Source: Planctomycetota bacterium (lineage in GTDB: Bacteria > Planctomycetota > Phycisphaerae > Sedimentisphaerales > Anaerobacaceae). From it: 64,000 nt of DNA. The stretch lies in contig VRUL01000002.1 in the NCBI GenBank assembly GCA_019456145.1, positions 62,001 to 126,000 on the forward strand, in the 5' to 3' direction. Made by a program: the position numbers and the translations under genes. The notes below the pieces were generated by a model. It was not told the origin of the DNA, did no database searches, and worked only from the letters and a program-made list of their open reading frames with translations. Shown piece by piece: positions 63,868 through 64,000 of this stretch (position 1 is the first letter of the stretch; every line of letters begins with the position of its first letter).

Positions 63868-64000
63868 ATGATGTTTCGCCTCGACGCGGTACACAAAGAC
63901 CGACACTTCCCTGCGGCACTTAAATCCCACACCAGCAGTCGCACCTGGAAAAAGGGTGTTTACCTCAAGGCGGCGCTCGTTCTGCTCCTGGTCGCAATCT
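63868..64000 (+). CDS. Partial gene at window end, likely membrane or exported protein
   Basis: GGAGG precedes two adjacent in-frame ATG codons (63868 and 63871). The translated part reads MMFRLDAVHKDRHFPAALKS, then a basic stretch and VYLKAALVLLLVAI, a membrane helix that the window cuts. Likely transcribed with the gene at 63420. Confidence 0.5.
   Translation, partial: MMFRLDAVHKDRHFPAALKSHTSSRTWKKGVYLKAALVLLLVAI

Noticed and set aside
63680-63871. 63-codon frame between two genes at the window end
   Set aside because: It starts inside the preceding gene, has no own ribosome-binding site and no recognisable features; coupling to the next gene cannot be excluded.
1-64000. CRISPR arrays, rRNA genes, complete insertion sequences, integrases
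   Set aside because: No regularly spaced repeats, no rRNA text, and no transposase or integrase frames were found in the window.

Overview
The window looks like a chromosomal segment of an anaerobic planctomycete (Phycisphaerae-like). This is inferred from the gene content, not from a marker phylogeny. The indicators are three pseudopilins with [11 protein letters not shown] heads, an ECF sigma factor with a long membrane-anchored extension, dockerin-like tails (GDLNRDGIVNMLDLAVLMGG), HAF-repeat and DNRLRE proteins, a hydrazine-synthase-alpha-like cytochrome, PadR/HAAS pairs, and secreted glycoside hydrolases GH43 and GH92. Most proteins carry signal peptides or lipoboxes, so the segment mainly serves the cell envelope and polysaccharide use.

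Layout. 0-2 kb: a transglutaminase-like lipoprotein and an HPAG-repeat lipoprotein (- strand). 2-4 kb: decayed DNA with an HNH-endonuclease relic and repeats. 4.2-9.7 kb: a secreted O-methyltransferase, then three pseudopilins downstream of an ECF sigma factor. 10-21 kb: secreted DNRLRE, sorbosone-dehydrogenase/CHRD, PQQ-propeller and transglutaminase proteins, a MEDS histidine kinase and a pentaheme cytochrome (all - strand). 21.6-28.1 kb: an AT-rich, same-strand (+) island for a surface glycan (exostosin GT, small protein, APH-type kinase, nucleotidyltransferase-HAD fusion, radical SAM, TylF-like methyltransferase, HisC-like PLP enzyme). 28.8-35.2 kb: GH43, a methyltransferase lipoprotein, a thioesterase, hflX and an HAF/dockerin protein. 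35.6-45 kb: rpsU (58 codons), two HAAS paralogs (one broken by a stop) with PadR, a metallophosphoesterase, and a GntR-ABC transporter operon. 45-64 kb: repeats, a DUF3179 protein, tRNA-Ser with an att-like scar, a CehA-like hydrolase, a TolB-like lipoprotein, a triheme HzsA-like protein, GH92, a Dabb lipoprotein, a large secreted protein, a DUF6884/GIY-YIG module, a TIM-barrel epimerase-like protein and a gene cut by the window end.

The most unusual content is non-coding. A hairpin with a C/U-rich loop followed by a U-run occurs four times on the minus strand (about 10.0, 17.5, 19.5 and 28.2 kb). Two copies have textbook promoters, and stem changes preserve pairing. A second, three-way-junction RNA with its own promoter and terminator lies at 28.4-28.5 kb, and another promoter-linked structured element occurs at 2.5 and 19.4 kb. 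These look like undescribed small RNA genes. Other notable items are a tRNA-Ser T-arm copy interrupted by a small hairpin, a duplicated promoter region around the TolB-like gene, and a pseudopilin gene with no standard start codon.
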